From: Campylobacterales bacterium
GTDB taxonomy: Bacteria > Campylobacterota > Campylobacteria > Campylobacterales > Nitratiruptoraceae
DNA: 17,017 bases
Assembly (NCBI GenBank): GCA_027068245.1
Contig: JAMOUF010000024.1
Location: 1 to 17,017, forward strand
Direction: 5' to 3'
Below the pieces are notes generated by a model. It worked only from the letters and a program-made list of their open reading frames with translations, did no database searches and was not told the DNA's origin. A program made the translations under genes and the position numbers. Shown here piece by piece: positions 14,127 through 17,017 of this stretch (position 1 is its first letter; each line of letters starts with the position of its first letter).

Positions 14127-15559
14127 TGGAGAGTCACCTGTTTAATTTAAATATCGAAAGGGCCGTGTTAAGTTCGATTATATTCGACCCGAACCTCTAT
14201 GAGGATGTGGCGGCGGTACTGGAGCCAAAGGATTTTTATCACCCTTTCCATCAGGAGATTTTCAAGGCTATGGAGGAGCTTGAAAGGGAAGGGGAGCCGA
14301 TAGATGAGGAGTTTTTAAAAGAGAAGCTTCAGAAAAAAGGCAAATTTGACGAAGACAAGTTTTTGGAGATTTTAGCCGCAAACCCCATCTCCAATACGGC
14401 GGCCTATGTAAAAGAGATAAAAGAGAAAGCTATTAAAAGAGAGCTTATACACCTGACTACCGAGATAAAAAAGGTGACGATAGAGGAGGATTTGCCTGTA
14501 AGCGACGTTATAGACGAGATACAGTCGAAACTTTTCAAAATCATCACCGAGAGCAGCAGTGGCGATTTTAAACACTCCAGCGAGGCTATAAAGGATACGT
14601 TGAATCATATCTTGAAGATGAAAGAGAAAGGCAACTCCATACTTACAGGCCTTGATACCGGATTTCACGAGCTAAACATCAAAACCGCCGGCTTCAATCC
14701 GGGAGACTTGATAATCATAGCGGCCAGACCTTCGATGGGTAAAACCGCTTTTAGCCTAAATATCGCTCAGTCGGTGCTGGATAACAACAAAGGCGTTGCT
14801 ATATTTTCTCTGGAGATGCCGGCTGAACAGCTGCTTTTAAGAATGCTTAGCGCAAAGGCATCCATACCTTTGCAAAGGCTCAGGGTGGGAAGCCTGAACG
14901 ATTTGGAGTGGAGCGAGGTTAGCCGGGTGAGCGACTATCTTGCAAGCAGACCACTTTTTATCGACGACGAGGGGCTCATAAACGTGCATCAGCTAAGAGC
15001 GAAACTAAGAAAGCTCAAATCCACCCATCCGGAAGTGGAACTTGCCATTATCGACTATCTTCAGCTGATGAGTGGCAGTGGCAAAAAAGACAGGCATCTT
15101 GAGATAAGCGAAATCAGCCGTAGCCTGAAACTTTTAGCCAGGGAGCTTCAAATTCCTATCATAGCCCTTTCGCAGCTAAACCGTTCCCTGGAGAGCAGGG
15201 TGGATAAAAGGCCTATGCTTAGTGACTTGAGGGAGTCCGGTGCCATCGAGCAGGATGCGGATGTGATACTCTTTGTATACAGAGACGACGTTTATAAGTT
15301 AAAAGAGCTCAAAGAGAAACAGAAAGAGGCTCAAAAACAGGGTAAAAAGCCGGAAAATATCGATTTTCAGGAGAAGAAGGTGGAAGAGGCGGAGATAATC
15401 ATAGGAAAACAGAGAAACGGCCCCACCGGAGTGGTGAGACTCTATTTTCATAAAGACTACGTTAAATTTACCGAAGAGGCCACTGAAATCAACCGCCAGT
15501 ATCAGGCGAAAGAGACCAGTTTCCAGCCCGATGACAGTGTGAGCGTCTCCAATATCTGA
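14126..15559 (+). CDS. dnaB: Replicative DNA helicase DnaB
   Basis: A 477-residue hexameric 5'-3' fork helicase. The N-terminal primase-interacting domain (about 1-110; FNLNIERAVLSSII) is followed by a linker and a RecA-type ATPase. Walker A is RPSMGKT at 201-207, the Walker B strand is LAIIDYLQL at 306-314, and the arginine-finger segment is GKQRNGPTG at 427-435. Between RDDVY (386-390) and EAEIIIGK is a highly charged insertion of about 30 residues (391-420) rich in Lys and Glu. An insertion at this place is a known feature of H. pylori DnaB, which works without a DnaC loader. Start and stop overlap ispG and comEC by one base each. There is no intein or other break. Confidence 0.96.
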   Translation: MESHLFNLNIERAVLSSIIFDPNLYEDVAAVLEPKDFYHPFHQEIFKAMEELEREGEPIDEEFLKEKLQKKGKFDEDKFLEILAANPISNTAAYVKEIKEKAIKRELIHLTTEIKKVTIEEDLPVSDVIDEIQSKLFKIITESSSGDFKHSSEAIKDTLNHILKMKEKGNSILTGLDTGFHELNIKTAGFNPGDLIIIAARPSMGKTAFSLNIAQSVLDNNKGVAIFSLEMPAEQLLLRMLSAKASIPLQRLRVGSLNDLEWSEVSRVSDYLASRPLFIDDEGLINVHQLRAKLRKLKSTHPEVELAIIDYLQLMSGSGKKDRHLEISEISRSLKLLARELQIPIIALSQLNRSLESRVDKRPMLSDLRESGAIEQDADVILFVYRDDVYKLKELKEKQKEAQKQGKKPENIDFQEKKVEEAEIIIGKQRNGPTGVVRLYFHKDYVKFTEEATEINRQYQAKETSFQPDDSVSVSNI

Positions 15560-16806
15560 TGCAAAAGGTCCCTCTCTTTCAAAGTACAAAAGAGAGAGCG
15601 CTTTTTGCCCTGGCTCTAATACTCATAGCCTCATTGAACCTGGCTTACCGCTATACTCTTTACAAAGATATAACCTCTAAAAAATTCTATCACACCGAGG
15701 CCAAAGTTTTGAACCAGTATAAAAAGGGCAGGAAGTGGGTTTTGAAACTGAAAAGCGAAAATTTTACCTTTTACACCTCAACGAAAGAGGATTTGAAGGA
15801 TTTAAGGGACAGAACCGTTGATGTTATGCTGATAAAAAGCAGATATGGCCCGACGTTTTTGAAATTTTTAAAAGGCGGATACTTTGTCTCGTATATAAAA
15901 AAGGTCCATCCAAAGGATATGAGGATGAGGGTAAAGGAGTATATATCCTCGCAGCACCAAAGCACTGTGGCAAAAGAGATTTTTCCGGCTCTTTTTCTGG
16001 CAACACCGATAAGTTACGATATCAGACAGAACCTGTCGGCTCTATCCCTTAGCCATCTGGTGGCTATAAGCGGCTATCATCTGGGAATTTTGGCGGCCTT
16101 CGTATCCGCTCTTTTTCTCTTTTTGCTAAAACCAATTTTTCAATGCTTTTTCCCCTATCTGCATATGGGCCGTATTGTTGCCATACTCACTGTTTTGGCG
16201 GCTTTTTCATATCTGCTGTTTATAGGGGATACTCCATCTTTGATAAGGGCCTTCGTGCTGCTTGCCATTGGGGCTTTTTTGTATGACAGGCATATCGATA
16301 TACTATCTTTTGAGCTGCTTTTTTGGGTGGCTCTTCTCATACTTGCCCTCTATCCCCAATATCTCTTTTCAATAGGATTTTGGCTCTCCGTAGCCGGAGT
16401 GTTCTTTATCTATCTTTTTTTGAGACACTTTACCCTATCCGGATGGAAAGGGGTGATATTGCTGAATTTCTGGTTGTATCTTGTGATGCTTCCGCTGGTT
16501 CATTTTGTATTCGAGGATTTTTCATATCTGCAGCTTCTGTCGCCGTTTATCAGTATGGCCTTTGTGCTCTTTTATCCGGTGGCGGCCCTTTTGCACCTGT
16601 TCGGACTTGGCGGGATGCTGGATTTTTCGGTGGAGTGGATTGATGGTGATTTTACGCTCTTTAAGCTAAAAACGCCTCTTTGGTTTATGGGACTCTATGT
16701 GGCCCTGGCTTTTTTGTCAATCTATAAACATAGGGTCCTCTACCTCTTCATTCTCATCAATCTGCTCTTTTTGGTTTATTATATAGCAAAGTTTCAGGCC
16801 GTATAG
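15559..16806 (+). CDS. comEC: ComEC/Rec2-type DNA uptake channel, short form without the beta-lactamase-like domain
   Basis: A 415-residue polytopic inner-membrane protein. ComEC carries single-stranded transforming DNA across the inner membrane. Residues 12-30 form a first membrane helix; 45-115 form a beta-rich periplasmic OB-like segment; from about 140 on the competence domain begins with its signature LSHLVAISGYHLGIL (164-178), followed by many membrane helices to residue 410. The C-terminal metallo-beta-lactamase-like nuclease domain of Bacillus ComEC (about 770 aa) is absent, as in H. pylori ComE3. The ATG overlaps the dnaB stop (TGATG) and has no clear ribosome site of its own, so translation is probably coupled and low. 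Its last 90 nt are also coding on the other strand. Confidence 0.9.
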   Translation: MQKVPLFQSTKERALFALALILIASLNLAYRYTLYKDITSKKFYHTEAKVLNQYKKGRKWVLKLKSENFTFYTSTKEDLKDLRDRTVDVMLIKSRYGPTFLKFLKGGYFVSYIKKVHPKDMRMRVKEYISSQHQSTVAKEIFPALFLATPISYDIRQNLSALSLSHLVAISGYHLGILAAFVSALFLFLLKPIFQCFFPYLHMGRIVAILTVLAAFSYLLFIGDTPSLIRAFVLLAIGAFLYDRHIDILSFELLFWVALLILALYPQYLFSIGFWLSVAGVFFIYLFLRHFTLSGWKGVILLNFWLYLVMLPLVHFVFEDFSYLQLLSPFISMAFVLFYPVAALLHLFGLGGMLDFSVEWIDGDFTLFKLKTPLWFMGLYVALAFLSIYKHRVLYLFILINLLFLVYYIAKFQAV

Positions 16807-17017
16807 ATATATTAGCCATGAGATGTAAATCCATAAAAAGAAGAATAGTATAGTGGCGAAGGAGCCGTAAAGTGTGATATAGGTCTTGTTATAGATAACG
16901 TAATAAACAAAGGCGATTTTACCTATATACCAGACTGCGGAGGCCAAAAAGGAGGATATTACCACCGATTTGAAACTAAGAGGGGTATTGATGGATATTT
17001 TGTAGTTTATCAAAAAC
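16717..17017 (-). CDS. YihY/BrkB family membrane protein, C-terminal part
   Basis: The frame runs in from the right edge (a Phe codon precedes the first in-frame TTG at 17011-17013), so only about the last 99 residues are visible. Pattern by residue from the TTG: PLSFKSVVISSFLASAVWYIGK, then YITLYGSFATILFFFLWIYISWLIYLYGLKL. The block of SFK, AxxW, GK, YGSxAxxxxFxxWIYxSW and YG matches the C-terminal end of YihY/BrkB (UPF0761) proteins, six-helix inner-membrane proteins of unclear function; the old RNase BN name is a misannotation. The tail after about residue 76 is acidic (DENEEVEDP) and variable. It converges on comEC and overlaps its end by 90 nt. Confidence 0.82.
   Translation of the reverse strand, partial: FLINYKISINTPLSFKSVVISSFLASAVWYIGKIAFVYYVIYNKTYITLYGSFATILFFFLWIYISWLIYLYGLKLCYIINQKEQIDENEEVEDPMFID

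Noticed and set aside
1..17017. CRISPR arrays, transposases, toxin-antitoxin or anti-phage systems
   Set aside because: Looked for regularly spaced repeats, inverted terminal repeats and typical small toxin pairs on both strands; the only tandem repeat is the 2 x 11 bp element, and the two abutting small genes lack toxin or DNA-binding motifs.

Overview
The window reads as a chromosomal segment of a sulfur-oxidising, probably autotrophic member of the Campylobacterota (Epsilonproteobacteria). The evidence is a sulfide:quinone oxidoreductase, two unrelated carbonic anhydrases, a Helicobacter-type DnaB with a charged C-terminal insertion, a short ComEC without the beta-lactamase-like domain, and gene neighbourhoods I recall from Campylobacter jejuni (uvrB, two small genes, a pilin-like gene, priA, gcpE) and Helicobacter pylori (dnaB next to comE3). 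Genes are tightly packed with 1-4 nt coupled overlaps. The longest gap is 116 bp. I see no tRNA, rRNA, insertion sequence, CRISPR array or prophage gene.

Left block (about 1-6580, nearly all minus strand). After the tail of a plus-strand DnaQ-like exonuclease come, in order of transcription from right to left, ppk, a gamma-class carbonic anhydrase, a promoter, sqr, an overlooked 59-codon gene, a peptide-deformylase-like protein that has lost its metal ligands and gained membrane helices, and a dicarboxylate/amino-acid:cation symporter. The sqr group looks like one operon: gaps are 12 and 40 nt, and the last two genes share an ATGA overlap.

Middle (6580-9300). A beta-class carbonic anhydrase diverges from ppk and runs tail-to-tail into uvrB. 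The uvrB reading frame is open far upstream of its true start; a TTG at 9297 with a good ribosome binding site gives the usual family length.

Right block (9358-16806, plus strand). Two small genes (a coiled-coil protein and a CxxC-containing protein) are followed by three type IV pilin-like genes, the first two being diverged tandem copies, and then priA, ispG, dnaB and comEC. A near-consensus promoter inside the end of priA probably gives ispG-dnaB-comEC its own transcript. The co-location of pilins, a DNA-uptake channel and two replication helicases suggests, but does not prove, a natural transformation theme. The window closes with the end of a minus-strand YihY/BrkB-type membrane protein whose coding region overlaps comEC by 90 nt.

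Most worth following up: the pseudo-deformylase membrane fusion, the tiny gene behind sqr, the duplicated pilins with a tandem 11-bp repeat at their promoter, and the 90-nt antisense overlap of comEC with the yihY-like gene. I found no clear new defence or mobile system.
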